64,000 bases of DNA from DATJPD01 sp035506575 (GCA_035506575.1 DATJPD010000230.1:24102-88101); one strand, 5' to 3'; positions 8,749 through 17,904 are shown, counted from the stretch's first letter. The notes: generated by a model not told the origin, from the sequence alone. A program made the numbers and translations.

Positions 8749-9510
8749 TCAGAGTTTCCGCGGTGCCATGCGCAGCAGTGCATCGCTCAGCGCGGTCGGC
8801 TGGCTCTGGAGCAGCCAGGAGAGCGCGTACATCGGCCACGGAAAGGCGATGCGCCCGCGGTTGCGCGCAAGCCCGCGGACGATGATCCGGGCGGCGCGCT
8901 CGGCGGTCATCAGGAACGGCATCGGGAACTGGTTGACCTGCGTCATCCGGGTGTCGACGAAGCCCGGGCAGATGACAGAGACCTCGACCCCCTTGCGCGC
9001 GAGCTCGACCCTGAGGCCCTCGCCCCACACGCGCGCCCACGCCTTGGTCGCGCAGTAGGTGGGGGCGCCCGGGAAGCCGCGGAACGACGCGAGCGAGGAC
9101 ATGAGCGCGATCTGGCCGCGTCCGCGCGCGGCCAGCGCCGGAAGCAGCGGCGTCACCGTGTTCACCACGCCATGGACGTTGACCGCGATGATGTTGTCCA
9201 CCTGTTCGGGCGATTCCTCGCCGCGGCCGGTACCGCCGGACACGCCGGCATTGGCGATGACGAGGTCGAGCGCATGCGACCGGTCCATTTCGAGCAGCCA
9301 GGCTTCGAGCTCCGGGGCCAGGGCCACGTCGAGCGCCGTCTCGGTCACCGCCGCGCCCTGCGCCCGGCAGGCTGCGCCGACTTGTGCGACCCGCTCCGCG
9401 TTGCGGCCGACCAGCGCCAGGAAGACGCCCGGCCGGGCATACGCGCGCGCCAGCGCCTCGCCGAGGCCGCTCGACGCGCCGGTAATAAGGATGCTGCGCG
9501 GGTCGCGCAC
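8749..9510 (-). CDS. SDR family NAD(P)-dependent oxidoreductase
   Basis: 253 aa with a GTG start. The cofactor motif TGASSGLGEALA is near the N-terminus, NAGVSGG is in the middle, and the catalytic YxxxK is in PTYCATKAWARVWGE. The pattern fits short-chain dehydrogenases of the SadH/YdfG type; the substrate cannot be deduced. It points opposite to its neighbours and sits between mltG and yicC, which are adjacent in many relatives, so it looks like a local insertion into a conserved cluster. Confidence 0.8.
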   Translation of the reverse strand: MRDPRSILITGASSGLGEALARAYARPGVFLALVGRNAERVAQVGAACRAQGAAVTETALDVALAPELEAWLLEMDRSHALDLVIANAGVSGGTGRGEESPEQVDNIIAVNVHGVVNTVTPLLPALAARGRGQIALMSSLASFRGFPGAPTYCATKAWARVWGEGLRVELARKGVEVSVICPGFVDTRMTQVNQFPMPFLMTAERAARIIVRGLARNRGRIAFPWPMYALSWLLQSQPTALSDALLRMAPRKL

Positions 9511-9602
9511 GCGTCACCGTCGTCGTTGTTCGACTGGGTTTGTGCCCTTATAGTATCGACGAGGGCGGCCTCGCACTAGATGTTGCGAACCGAGAGGTCA
9601 GG

Positions 9603-10469
9603 GTGGCGATTTCGAGCATGACAGGGTTTGCCCGCTCCAGCGCATCGGGAGCCGGCTGGACGTGGGAAGTCCGGAGCGTCAACGGGCGCGGCCTCGACGT
9701 GCGCTGCCGCCTGCCGGCCGGGCTCGATCATCTCGAGGCCCAGATCCGCGGCCTCGTCGGCAAGCACGCGACGCGCGGCAACGTCACCGTGACGTTGACC
9801 CTCAACGCCGCCGAGACGGGGCAGCGGCCGCGCCTCAACCAGGCGGCACTCGACGACATCCTGGAGATCGCGCGCGATCTTCAGAGCAAGATCGACGTGG
9901 CGGCACCGCGCCTCGACGGGCTCCTCGCGCTCCGCGGCGTGCTGGACTTCGGCGAAGGCGCGGATCTGCCCAAGGACGCGGATCTCCTGGCATCGCTCAC
10001 CGACGTGCTGGTGACCTTCGGCCGCGCGCGCGCGGAGGAGGGGCGCGACATCGAACGCGCGATGACCGGCCATCTCGACGAGATCGACAGCCTCACGCGC
10101 GACGCGGCAACGTGCGCCGGCGCCCAGCCCGCCGCGATCAAGGCGCGCCTGGAGGCGCAGCTTGCGGAACTGCTCGGCGGCCAGCCTCCGGTGCCGGCCG
10201 AGCGGCTGGGTGCGGAGGTGGCGCTGCTTGCCACGCGCGCCGACGTGCGCGAGGAGCTCGACCGGCTCGCAGCGCACCTCAAGGCCGCGCGCGCCCTGTT
10301 CCGGGACGGAGGAGCGATCGGGCGCAAGCTCGAGTTCCTGTCGCAGGAGTTCAACCGCGAGGCCAACACCCTGTGCTCCAAGTCCGCCGATATCGAGCTG
10401 ACGCGCCTCGGACTGGCGCTCAAGGCGAGCATCGACCGGCTGCGCGAGCAGGCCGCCAACATCGAATAG
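9603..10469 (+). CDS. yicC: YicC/YloC family endoribonuclease
   Basis: 288 aa from a GTG start giving MAISSMTGFARS. The frame runs further upstream, but this start has a GAGAGG 6-7 nt ahead and matches the usual S(S)MTGFAR beginning of the family. The C-terminal DUF1732 part is typical (KLEFLSQEFNREANTLCSKS). E. coli YicC and B. subtilis YloC are RNA-degrading enzymes or helpers; the gene is nearly always linked to gmk, as here. Confidence 0.88.
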   Translation: MAISSMTGFARSSASGAGWTWEVRSVNGRGLDVRCRLPAGLDHLEAQIRGLVGKHATRGNVTVTLTLNAAETGQRPRLNQAALDDILEIARDLQSKIDVAAPRLDGLLALRGVLDFGEGADLPKDADLLASLTDVLVTFGRARAEEGRDIERAMTGHLDEIDSLTRDAATCAGAQPAAIKARLEAQLAELLGGQPPVPAERLGAEVALLATRADVREELDRLAAHLKAARALFRDGGAIGRKLEFLSQEFNREANTLCSKSADIELTRLGLALKASIDRLREQAANIE

Positions 10470-10490
10470 GCGCCCGATCCGAAGACGCTC

Positions 10491-11126
10491 ATGACGCAAG
10501 AGATCTCCCGCCGCGGCCTGATGCTGGTGCTCTCTTCGCCCTCCGGGGCCGGCAAGACGTCGATTTCGCGCGAGCTGCTGCGCCAGGACCAGAACCTGGT
10601 GATGTCGATATCGGCCACGACGCGGCCGATGCGCCCGGGCGAGATTGAGGGCCAGGACTACTACTTCGTCCCGCCCGATGCGTTCGACGGGATGATCACG
10701 CGCGGCGAGTTTCTCGAGCACGCGACCGTGTTCAACCATCGCTACGGCACCCCGCGCGCTCCGGTGGAGAGCGCGCTGGCGTCGGGCCGCGACGTCCTGT
10801 TCGACATCGACTGGCAGGGCACACAGCAGATCGGCGAGACCGCGCGCGCGGATCTGGTGAGCGTCTTCATCCTCCCGCCGTCGACCAAGGAGCTGGAGCG
10901 CCGGCTCACGACCCGTGCGCAGGATCCGCCGGCCGTGGTCGCGCAGCGCATGGCCAAGGCCTCGGACGAGATGAGCCATTACTTCGAATACGACTACATC
11001 GTCATCAACCACGATCTCGCGCGTAGCGTGGCACAGGTGCGGGCCATCCTGACCGCCGAGCGCCTGCGGCGCATCCGCCAGATCGGCCTGTCCGAATTCG
11101 TGGGCAAGCTGCGCGACGGCCACTAA
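10491..11126 (+). CDS. gmk: Guanylate kinase
   Basis: 211 aa. It phosphorylates GMP to GDP with ATP. The P-loop is SSPSGAGKTS; the GMP-binding part includes SISATTRPMRPGEIEGQDYYFV. It starts 21 bp after yicC. Its stop overlaps the stop of the convergent rsmA by 4 bp (11123-11126). Confidence 0.96.
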   Translation: MTQEISRRGLMLVLSSPSGAGKTSISRELLRQDQNLVMSISATTRPMRPGEIEGQDYYFVPPDAFDGMITRGEFLEHATVFNHRYGTPRAPVESALASGRDVLFDIDWQGTQQIGETARADLVSVFILPPSTKELERRLTTRAQDPPAVVAQRMAKASDEMSHYFEYDYIVINHDLARSVAQVRAILTAERLRRIRQIGLSEFVGKLRDGH

Positions 11127-11965
11127 CCGGCGCCGCCGTTCATCCGCTGAAACGCGCGTGCCAGCGCGCAGAACTCCTCGATCGAGAGCTCCTCCGCCCG
11201 CCGCGTCGGTGCTATGCCCGCCGCCGCCAGCAGGGCCGCGGCGTCGCCGCCCAGCGTGCGCAGGCTCTGGCGCAGCATCTTGCGGCGCTGGCCGAAGGCC
11301 GCGGCGGTGACGCGCTCGAGGATCTCCGGGTCGGCCGGGGACACGGGGCTCGCGCGCGGCACGATCTCGACGACCGTCGAATCGACCTTGGGCGGCGGGG
11401 TGAAGGCGCGGCGGTGCACGTCGAACAGCCGGCGCACCTCGGCGCGCCATTGCGTGGCGATGGCAAGACGGCCGTAGCCCGCCTCGCCGGTCTTCGCGGC
11501 CAGACGGTCGGCCACCTCTTTCTGGAACATCAAGGTCATCGAGGCGAACGCGTGCGCGTGGCGCAGCCAGCCCAGAAGGAGAGGTGTAGCGATGTTATAG
11601 GGAAGATTGGCGCAGATGCGCCGCGGCGGAGCACCCAGCGCGTGCACCGGGGTCTTGAGCGCGTCGCCCGCAATGATCTCGAGACGGCCCGGCCAGGCGG
11701 CGGCGATCTCCTCGAGGGCGGCAAGGCAGCGCTCGTCGCGCTCGACGACAATCAGGTGCGCGGCGCCGGCGGCAAGCAGCGCGCGCGTCAAGCCGCCCGG
11801 CCCCGGACCGATCTCGATGACTGTACCCGACGCGATAGCGCCCGCGGCGCGCGCGATGCGCGCCGTGAGGTTCAGATCCAGGAGGAAGTGCTGGCCGAGC
11901 GCTTTGCGCGCGCCCAGGCCGTGGCGCGCGATGACCTCGCGCAGCGGCGGCAGCTCGTCGCTCAG
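11123..11965 (-). CDS. rsmA: 16S rRNA (adenine(1518)-N6/adenine(1519)-N6)-dimethyltransferase, apparent CTG start
   Basis: 280 aa if read from a CTG at 11965. RsmA (KsgA) dimethylates two adenines near the 3' end of 16S rRNA. The family N-terminus is visible: an REVIARHGL segment, then ARKALGQHFLLD, followed by the SAM motif IEIGPGPGGLT and the catalytic NLPYNIATPLL. The nearest in-frame ATG/GTG/TTG within the gene would remove this essential N-terminus, and none is usable upstream. The CTG overlaps the pdxA stop as CTGA, mimicking the ATGA overlaps seen elsewhere here, so CTG is the likely start. Last gene of lptG-surA-pdxA-rsmA. Confidence 0.9.
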   Translation of the reverse strand: MSDELPPLREVIARHGLGARKALGQHFLLDLNLTARIARAAGAIASGTVIEIGPGPGGLTRALLAAGAAHLIVVERDERCLAALEEIAAAWPGRLEIIAGDALKTPVHALGAPPRRICANLPYNIATPLLLGWLRHAHAFASMTLMFQKEVADRLAAKTGEAGYGRLAIATQWRAEVRRLFDVHRRAFTPPPKVDSTVVEIVPRASPVSPADPEILERVTAAAFGQRRKMLRQSLRTLGGDAAALLAAAGIAPTRRAEELSIEEFCALARAFQRMNGGAG

Positions 11966-13044
11966 GCGCCCGCCACCGCGGGACTGCGGGCGCGATGCCG
12001 CGCCATGGCATCGGCCAACTCGAGGGCTGCGACCAGGCTGGCTTCGCTGGCCGTGCCGCGGCCGGCGATGCCGAGGGCCGTCCCGTGGTCGGGCGAGGTG
12101 CGCACGAATGGCAGGCCGAGCGTCACGTTGACGCCGCGCTCGAAATCGAGCGTCTTGAGCGGGATCAGCGCCTGATCGTGATACATGCAGATCGCGGCGT
12201 CGTAGCGCGTCCGGGCGCCGGGATGGAACATGGTATCGGGGGGCATCGGCCCGGCCGCGTCGATTCCGTCGGCGCGCAGCTCCTCGATCGCCGGGGCGAT
12301 CATCTCGATCTCTTCGCGTCCCAGGGCGCCGCCTTCGCCCGCGTGCGGATTGAGCCCGGCGACTGCCAGGCGCGGACGGTCGATGCCGAAATCGCGCCGC
12401 AGTCCCGCGGCTGCGATGCGCGCCGTCTCGACGATCTTGGCCGTGCCAAGCTCCTGCAGGGCCTGACGCAGGGAGACGTGGATCGTCACCGGCACGACGC
12501 GCAAGCCGCCGCCGATCAGCATCATCACCGGCGTCGGATTACCGCCCGCGAGCTCGGCCAGGAATTCGGTGTGGCCCGGATGCGCGAACCCGGCGTCATA
12601 GAGGGCCGCCTTGTTGATCGGGTTGGTCACGATCGCGGCAACCTGGCCCCCGAGCGCTAAGGCGGTCGCGCGCCGGATCGCCGACACCACAGCCGGCGCG
12701 TTGCGCGGGTCCAGTCGCCCGGGCACGACCTCGGCGGGAAGCCGCTCGCAGAGCACGGGAAGTGCCCGCGGGAACACGGCGGCCGCCTCGGCGGGCGACG
12801 CGATCTCGACTACCGGAACCGCCCAACCCAGCCGGCCCGCCAGTGTCTCGAGCCGCTCGGGATCGTCGATCAGGAAGAAGACGGGCAGGGAGGCGTGCGC
12901 TTGCTCGGCGTCGCCGGCCGCTTCGGCCGCCGACGGGCGCGAACACAACCGCCACGCCTTGAGCGCGATCTCGGCCCCGATACCGGCGGGCTCGCCCATG
13001 GTGAGGGCAAGCGGCGGCCGCGAGGGAGCGTGCGAGCCGCTCAT
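11962..13044 (-). CDS. pdxA: 4-hydroxythreonine-4-phosphate dehydrogenase
   Basis: 360 aa. It oxidises 4-phosphohydroxy-threonine in the DXP-dependent pathway to pyridoxal phosphate. Family motifs: LTMGEPAGIGAEI at the N-terminus, the metal-binding HPGHTEFLAEL, and YHDQALIPLK near the C-terminus. It lies between surA (9-bp gap) and rsmA (4-bp overlap), the standard proteobacterial order. Confidence 0.94.
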   Translation of the reverse strand: MSGSHAPSRPPLALTMGEPAGIGAEIALKAWRLCSRPSAAEAAGDAEQAHASLPVFFLIDDPERLETLAGRLGWAVPVVEIASPAEAAAVFPRALPVLCERLPAEVVPGRLDPRNAPAVVSAIRRATALALGGQVAAIVTNPINKAALYDAGFAHPGHTEFLAELAGGNPTPVMMLIGGGLRVVPVTIHVSLRQALQELGTAKIVETARIAAAGLRRDFGIDRPRLAVAGLNPHAGEGGALGREEIEMIAPAIEELRADGIDAAGPMPPDTMFHPGARTRYDAAICMYHDQALIPLKTLDFERGVNVTLGLPFVRTSPDHGTALGIAGRGTASEASLVAALELADAMARHRARSPAVAGA

Positions 13045-13053
13045 CCGCGCCGG

Positions 13054-14379
13054 CTAGACGCGCACGTCGATGAACGCCTGCCGCCTGAGATCGCTCAGAT
13101 AGCGGCGGGCGATCAGGTCCAGGCGCTGGCGGGTGAGGTTGTCGGCGATCTGGTCGCGGCTTGGCATCTGCTCGGCCGGATCCTGGCGGTCGCAGACCAT
13201 GACCAGCGTGATGCCGGTGTCGCTCTGCAGCGGCTGAGAGGCCTCGCCCACCTTGAGGTTCAGGACCGCCGGCCGGATCGCCGGGTTGAGGTCGCGGATC
13301 TTGAGGTCCGGCGTCGGGTCGGCGTACTCGACATGCAGCTCGCCCGCCGCATGCTTCAGGTCGTCGCAGCCTTTGACGTCCTGTCGCACCGTCTCCGCGA
13401 GTTCCTTCTGGGCCTTGATGTCGTCGGCCGTGGCGCCTGCTTCGAGCGGCAGGACCAGCTGCGCCAAGGTGACGGTCGCGTCCTCGGGATTGGCCGCGGC
13501 GAGCGTGCGCTTGTCGCGCAGCAGGTAGACGTAGTACCCGGTGGGCGTGCGGATCGGCATCGTCGCATGGTTGATGTCCATGTCGTCGATGGCCTTCTGG
13601 ACCTCGGGATCGAGCTGCCCGCGCTCCACCCAGCCGATATCGCCGCCCTGCGAGGCGGACGCCGCCTGCGAGAACTGCTGCGCCACCGCGGAGAACGCCG
13701 TCCCGCGGTGCATCTGCTCGATCATGTCGAGCATGCGGTTGTGGACCTCGGCGTCCTGGTCGGGGCTGTCGACCGCGAGATAGATCTCGGCCAGCAGATA
13801 CTCGGTCGTCCCTTTCTCCGCCTTGATCCGGTCGAGCACCTCGTCGATCTCGTCGTCGCCGACGCCGAGGCTCGGCCGCAGCTGGCGTTCGACCACCTTC
13901 TGCCAGGACAAGCCGGCCTTGATCTGCTGGTTGAGGGAATCGACGCTGATTCCTTCCCGCGTCAGGGCAGGGACGAGGCTTCCGGGCGGCATGTGATTGG
14001 CGGACTCGATGCGGCCGATCGCGGCCTGCACGTCGGCGTCCGTCGCCAGCGCGTTGATGCGCTTCGCCTCCTGAAGCTCCAGGCGCTCGTCGATCAGGGT
14101 TCGCATCACCTGCGGGCGCAAACGCTCGCGGACCTCCGGGCTGTTGGGCATGCCGGAGGTCGCCAGGACGAGATCGACACGGTTGTTGATGTCATAGACC
14201 GAGACGACGTCGTCGTTGACGACCGCCGCGATCCGCTCGACCTGCCCCTCGGCAGCGTCGTTGGCGTTCTGTACCGGAGCCTGGCCCGCGCGCTGGGCGT
14301 GCACGCGAGCGGGTGCCGCGGCGGCAATTGCGGCCGCGAGAGCGGCGATCAGGATGAAAGCGGGGCGATGTTTTGTCAC
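13054..14379 (-). CDS. surA: Periplasmic chaperone / peptidyl-prolyl isomerase SurA
   Basis: 441 aa with a signal peptide (residues 1-28, cleaved near VHAQ). The SurA N-domain follows (ERIAAVVNDDVVSVYDINNRVDLVL), then parvulin-like domains including the AEIYLAVDSPDQDAEV and GGDIGWVERGQLDPEV stretches. SurA escorts outer-membrane proteins to the BAM complex. In related genomes lptD lies directly upstream; here lptG is upstream with a 70-bp gap. Confidence 0.88.
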   Translation of the reverse strand: MTKHRPAFILIAALAAAIAAAAPARVHAQRAGQAPVQNANDAAEGQVERIAAVVNDDVVSVYDINNRVDLVLATSGMPNSPEVRERLRPQVMRTLIDERLELQEAKRINALATDADVQAAIGRIESANHMPPGSLVPALTREGISVDSLNQQIKAGLSWQKVVERQLRPSLGVGDDEIDEVLDRIKAEKGTTEYLLAEIYLAVDSPDQDAEVHNRMLDMIEQMHRGTAFSAVAQQFSQAASASQGGDIGWVERGQLDPEVQKAIDDMDINHATMPIRTPTGYYVYLLRDKRTLAAANPEDATVTLAQLVLPLEAGATADDIKAQKELAETVRQDVKGCDDLKHAAGELHVEYADPTPDLKIRDLNPAIRPAVLNLKVGEASQPLQSDTGITLVMVCDRQDPAEQMPSRDQIADNLTRQRLDLIARRYLSDLRRQAFIDVRV

Positions 14380-14449
14380 GGAAAACGCCTTGTGCGCGGA
14401 CGACTCAATGGGGGCTCATTCTGCGATCCGGGCCAGCCATCTTCAAGGT

Positions 14450-15544
14450 TTAGCCATCTTCAAGGTGCAGCAGCATGGTCAGGCCGAGCAGCGTGCTCAC
14501 GATCGCCGGCGCCCATGCGGCGAGGAGAACGGGAACGGCGCCGGTCTGGCCCAGGGCTGCGACGAGATTTGACAGGAAGAACAGCAGGAAGCCGGCGGCG
14601 ATTCCGCCGACCATCAGGCGCACCGCTCCGCCACGCCGCGGCGGCCGCAGCGAGAACGTGGCCGCGATCAACACCATCGCGAACAGGAGCAGGGGGCCGG
14701 AGATGCTGCGCTCGAAATAAAGGCGGTGCCGCGTGGCCGAAAACCCGGCGGCCTCGAGCATGTTGATGAACGCGGGAAGGTCCCAGAACGAGATCGTTTC
14801 CGGCGAGCCGAAGCCGTCGAGGATGCGCTCGCGCGTCATCTCGGTCGACAGCTTGTATTCCTTCTCGTGCTGCGTCGGCTGGCCGGGCGTGATGACGTCG
14901 GCGTCCCGGATCAGCCAATAGCCGTTCTTGAGCTCGGCGCTCGCGGCGTCGATCCGGTCCAGGAACTTGTCCTCGCCCTGGAACGTGAAGACGATCACGT
15001 TGTCGAGGGTCATCGACACGGGGTTGATATGCGCCGCGTGGACGACGGAGTTCGTGGCTCCCTCGGCCTGCCGCAGCCACACGCCGTTGGGCGACACCGC
15101 GAACAGGTTGGACTGGCCGTGGAACAGCTCGGCCTCGAGCTCCTCGTAGCGGCCGTACAGAACGGCGCTGATCGGGTTGAGGACGGCGAGCACGAACGTG
15201 CCGATCAGCAGCACGTCGATGACCACGGGCAGCAGGAACTGCCAGACGGACACGCCCGCCGCACGGACGACCGTGAGCTCGTGCGTCCGCGTCAGGCGGA
15301 AGAACGCGATCATCGTGGCGAAGAGCACGACGAAGGGGACCATCTCCTGGGCGAGCTTGGGCTGCTTCAGCAGCGAAAGCTTCACCACGGCGGTGAGCGT
15401 GGCGTTGGGCAGGATGGAGGCGCGGCGCAGGAGCTCGATGACGTCGAACAGGAAGACGATCGCCATCAGCCCGATCAGCACGCCCAGGAAGCACATCAGG
15501 AACTGGCGGCCGATGTAGATGGATAGGGTCGAGGAGACGCGCAT
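14450..15544 (-). CDS. lptG: LPS export ABC transporter permease LptG
   Basis: 364 aa. Two membrane segments at the N-terminus and several at the C-terminus flank a periplasmic jellyroll, the LptF/LptG layout. LptG rather than LptF is suggested by SIYIGRQFLMCFLGV, FLFDVIELLRR and the short C-terminal LHLEDG. With LptF and the LptB ATPase it extracts LPS from the inner membrane. The start MRVSSTLSIY was chosen over an upstream frame extension. No lptF precedes it: the next gene upstream is the divergent pepA. Confidence 0.88.
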   Translation of the reverse strand: MRVSSTLSIYIGRQFLMCFLGVLIGLMAIVFLFDVIELLRRASILPNATLTAVVKLSLLKQPKLAQEMVPFVVLFATMIAFFRLTRTHELTVVRAAGVSVWQFLLPVVIDVLLIGTFVLAVLNPISAVLYGRYEELEAELFHGQSNLFAVSPNGVWLRQAEGATNSVVHAAHINPVSMTLDNVIVFTFQGEDKFLDRIDAASAELKNGYWLIRDADVITPGQPTQHEKEYKLSTEMTRERILDGFGSPETISFWDLPAFINMLEAAGFSATRHRLYFERSISGPLLLFAMVLIAATFSLRPPRRGGAVRLMVGGIAAGFLLFFLSNLVAALGQTGAVPVLLAAWAPAIVSTLLGLTMLLHLEDG

Positions 15545-15713
15545 GGGCGGCGATCGGCGGCATGGGCTAGGGGGCGCGACGGCGACGCGAACCGTATCAC
15601 GTAGCGCCTGGACGTGGCGACAAAACGGCGGCGATGGCTGCGGTACCACGGGCCGTTTACGGCTCTGGGGCGGCGGCGGTATTTGGCCGTTTTAAAGGGC
15701 GGAACATATCATG

Positions 15714-15760
15714 TACAGCATTGAAAAAATGCTGTAAAACTGGCCTTTTCTTTATCCACA
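15714..15760. promoter_or_regulatory. Perfect 9-bp inverted repeat plus DnaA-box-like site upstream of pepA
   Basis: TACAGCATT (15714-15722) and its exact complement (15728-15736) flank a GAAAA loop. Sixteen bases on is TTATCCACA (15752-15760), a perfect E. coli-type DnaA box. The area lies in the 289-bp divergent gap between lptG and pepA and is A/T-richer than its surroundings, so promoters for both are likely here. No T run follows the stem on either strand, so an operator is more likely than a terminator. Confidence 0.4.
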
Positions 15761-15833
15761 GATTGGGGATAGAGTGGCGCCCTTGCCGGCCGGGCCCATC
15801 GCCGGAGCGGCGCCCCAGAGGAAACCAGCCGAA

Positions 15834-17339
15834 ATGAAAATCGCGTTTTCGAAGCCGGAACAAACGAATTCGGGCACCCTCGTCGTGGGCGTGAGCGAGG
15901 AGAGGAAGCTGAGCCCGGCGGCGGCGGCGCTCGACAAGAAATCCGGCGGCATCCTGACCCGCGCGATGGGGGCCAGCCGCTTCAAGGGCAAGAAGGACGA
16001 TCTGCTCGAGATCGTGGCCCCCAAAGGCCTGTCGTTGGCGCGCATCGTCCTGATCGGCCTCGGCAAGCTCGAGAAGCTCGACGCGCTCCGGCTGCAGGGC
16101 ATGGGCGGCCAGCTCGTGGCCTTCCTCAACCGCGTCGGCGAGACGGTTGCGACGATGCAGGTCGACACGCTGCCCGGCGTGCCGCTGCAGGCGCCCGACA
16201 TGGCGGCGCATATCGCGTACGGCGCCAAGCTGCGCTCGTACCGGTTCGACAAGTACCGGACGCGCGAGAAGGAGGAGAGCAAGCCGACCTTGCGCTCGTT
16301 CAATTTCATGGTCACCGACATCGCCGCCGCCCGGAAGGCGTCGGCGCCGCTCGACAGGCTGGCGGATGCGATTTTCTTCACCCGCGATCTCGTGTCCGAG
16401 CCGCCGAACGTCATCTACCCCGAGACCCTGGCCGAGCGCTGCAAGCGCCTGACCGCGGTCGGGGTCAAGGTCGAGATCCTGGATGAGAAGCAGCTGACCA
16501 AGCTCGGCTTCAACGCGCTCCTGGGCGTGGCGCAGGGCAGCGTGCGGCCGCCGCGCGTCGTGGTCATGCACTGGAACGGGGCGCCCAAGGCCAAGGACAA
16601 GCGTCCGGTCGCCTTCTGCGGCAAGGGGGTCACGTTCGACACCGGCGGCATTTCCATCAAGCCCGCGGGCGGGATGGAAGACATGAAGTGGGACATGGCC
16701 GGCGCCGGTGCCGTGATCGGTCTCATGGAGGCGCTCGCGGCGCGCCGCGCGCGCGTGAACGCGATCGGCGCCGTCGGCCTCGTGGAGAACATGCCCTCGG
16801 GCTCGGCGCAGCGTCCTTCGGACATCGTCAAGTCGCTGTCCGGCAAGACGATCGAGGTGCTCAACACCGACGCCGAGGGCCGCCTCGTGCTCTGCGACGT
16901 CATGTGGTACGTGCAGGATCGCTTCAAGCCCAAGGCGCTGGTCGACCTTGCGACCCTCACCGGTGCGGTGATCGTCGCCCTCGGCCACGAATACGCCGGC
17001 ATCTTCTCGAACAACGACGATCTCACCAAGAACCTCATCGCGGCCGGCGAGGCGGTGGGCGAGCGGCTGTGGCGGCTGCCGCTCGGCGACGCCTACGACC
17101 GCGACATCGATTCCGATGCCGCCGACGTGAAGAACATCGGCGGCGGCCGTGTCGCGGGCTCCACCATCGGCGCGCAGTTCCTGGCCCGCTTCGTCAACGA
17201 CGTGCCGTGGGCGCATCTCGATATCGCCGGCGTCGCGTGGTCGAAGAAGGATATGCCGACCGTGCCCAAGGGTGCGACCGCCTTCGGCGTGCGCCTCCTC
17301 GACCGCTTGGTCGCCGATCACTACGAAGAGCCGGCCTGA
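15834..17339 (+). CDS. pepA: Leucyl (cytosol) aminopeptidase
   Basis: 501 aa M17 aminopeptidase. The signature NTDAEGRLVL that binds the two metal ions is present, with the catalytic Lys in GKGVTFDTGGISIKP. The start MKIAFSKPE follows GAGGAAACCAGCCGAA; an upstream extension of the frame was rejected. PepA removes N-terminal residues from peptides and in some bacteria also binds DNA. Divergent from the lptG operon, with holC 52 bp downstream, a common proteobacterial pairing. Confidence 0.95.
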   Translation: MKIAFSKPEQTNSGTLVVGVSEERKLSPAAAALDKKSGGILTRAMGASRFKGKKDDLLEIVAPKGLSLARIVLIGLGKLEKLDALRLQGMGGQLVAFLNRVGETVATMQVDTLPGVPLQAPDMAAHIAYGAKLRSYRFDKYRTREKEESKPTLRSFNFMVTDIAAARKASAPLDRLADAIFFTRDLVSEPPNVIYPETLAERCKRLTAVGVKVEILDEKQLTKLGFNALLGVAQGSVRPPRVVVMHWNGAPKAKDKRPVAFCGKGVTFDTGGISIKPAGGMEDMKWDMAGAGAVIGLMEALAARRARVNAIGAVGLVENMPSGSAQRPSDIVKSLSGKTIEVLNTDAEGRLVLCDVMWYVQDRFKPKALVDLATLTGAVIVALGHEYAGIFSNNDDLTKNLIAAGEAVGERLWRLPLGDAYDRDIDSDAADVKNIGGGRVAGSTIGAQFLARFVNDVPWAHLDIAGVAWSKKDMPTVPKGATAFGVRLLDRLVADHYEEPA

Positions 17340-17391
17340 CTCCGACCCGCCGGCCGATGACTCACCGCCGCGGTTGCGCCAGAATAGGGCG

Positions 17392-17838
17392 GTGACGGAG
17401 ATACGCTTCTACCATCTGCGCACGACGGCGCTCGAGCGGGCGCTGCCGCAGCTGCTCGAGAAGATCCTGGCGCGCGGCACGCGCGCGGTGGTGATGGCGG
17501 GCTCGCCCGAGCGCGTGGCGGCTCTCGATGATGCGCTGTGGACCTACGACGACCGGTCCTTCCTGCCGCATGGCTCGGCGCGCGACGGCTTTGCCGAAGA
17601 ACAGCCGGTGTGGCTGACGATGCAGCCGGAAAACCCCAACCGTGCCGAGGTTCTGGTCCTCACCGACGGCGCCGTGGCCGAGGTCGGCGGCTGGCCCATG
17701 GTCCTGGAGATCTTCGACGGGAATTCCGACGACGCCGTGGCCATCGCGCGCGAGCGCTGGAAGGCCCACAAGGCGGCGGGCCACGAGCTCACCTACTGGA
17801 AGCAGGACGACCAGGGGAAATGGGAGAAGTCGGGTTAG
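17392..17838 (+). CDS. holC: DNA polymerase III subunit chi
   Basis: 148 aa from a GTG start. Family features: EIRFYHLRTTALERALPQLL at the N-terminus, RGTRAVVMAG, and the LTYWKQDDQGKWEK end. Chi links the clamp loader to single-strand binding protein. Placement directly after pepA is the normal arrangement and supports both the call and the start. Confidence 0.9.
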   Translation: MTEIRFYHLRTTALERALPQLLEKILARGTRAVVMAGSPERVAALDDALWTYDDRSFLPHGSARDGFAEEQPVWLTMQPENPNRAEVLVLTDGAVAEVGGWPMVLEIFDGNSDDAVAIARERWKAHKAAGHELTYWKQDDQGKWEKSG

Positions 17839-17875
17839 GCGTCGTAGGGAGAAGGGGGCGCCTTATTCTCCCGTA

Positions 17876-17904
17876 TTGCCGCCCCGCCTCCGACCCGCTA
17901 TAAG
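17876..17904 (+). promoter_or_regulatory. Candidate ndk promoter
   Basis: TTGCCG (17876-17881) and TATAAG (17899-17904) are 17 bp apart, 48 bp ahead of the ndk start. The optimal spacing makes this one of the better promoter candidates in the window. Confidence 0.55.

Noticed and set aside
9540..9602. Upstream ATG start for yicC
   Set aside because: The GTG at 9603 has a proper ribosome-binding site and gives the usual family N-terminus; the extra 21 residues have no counterpart.
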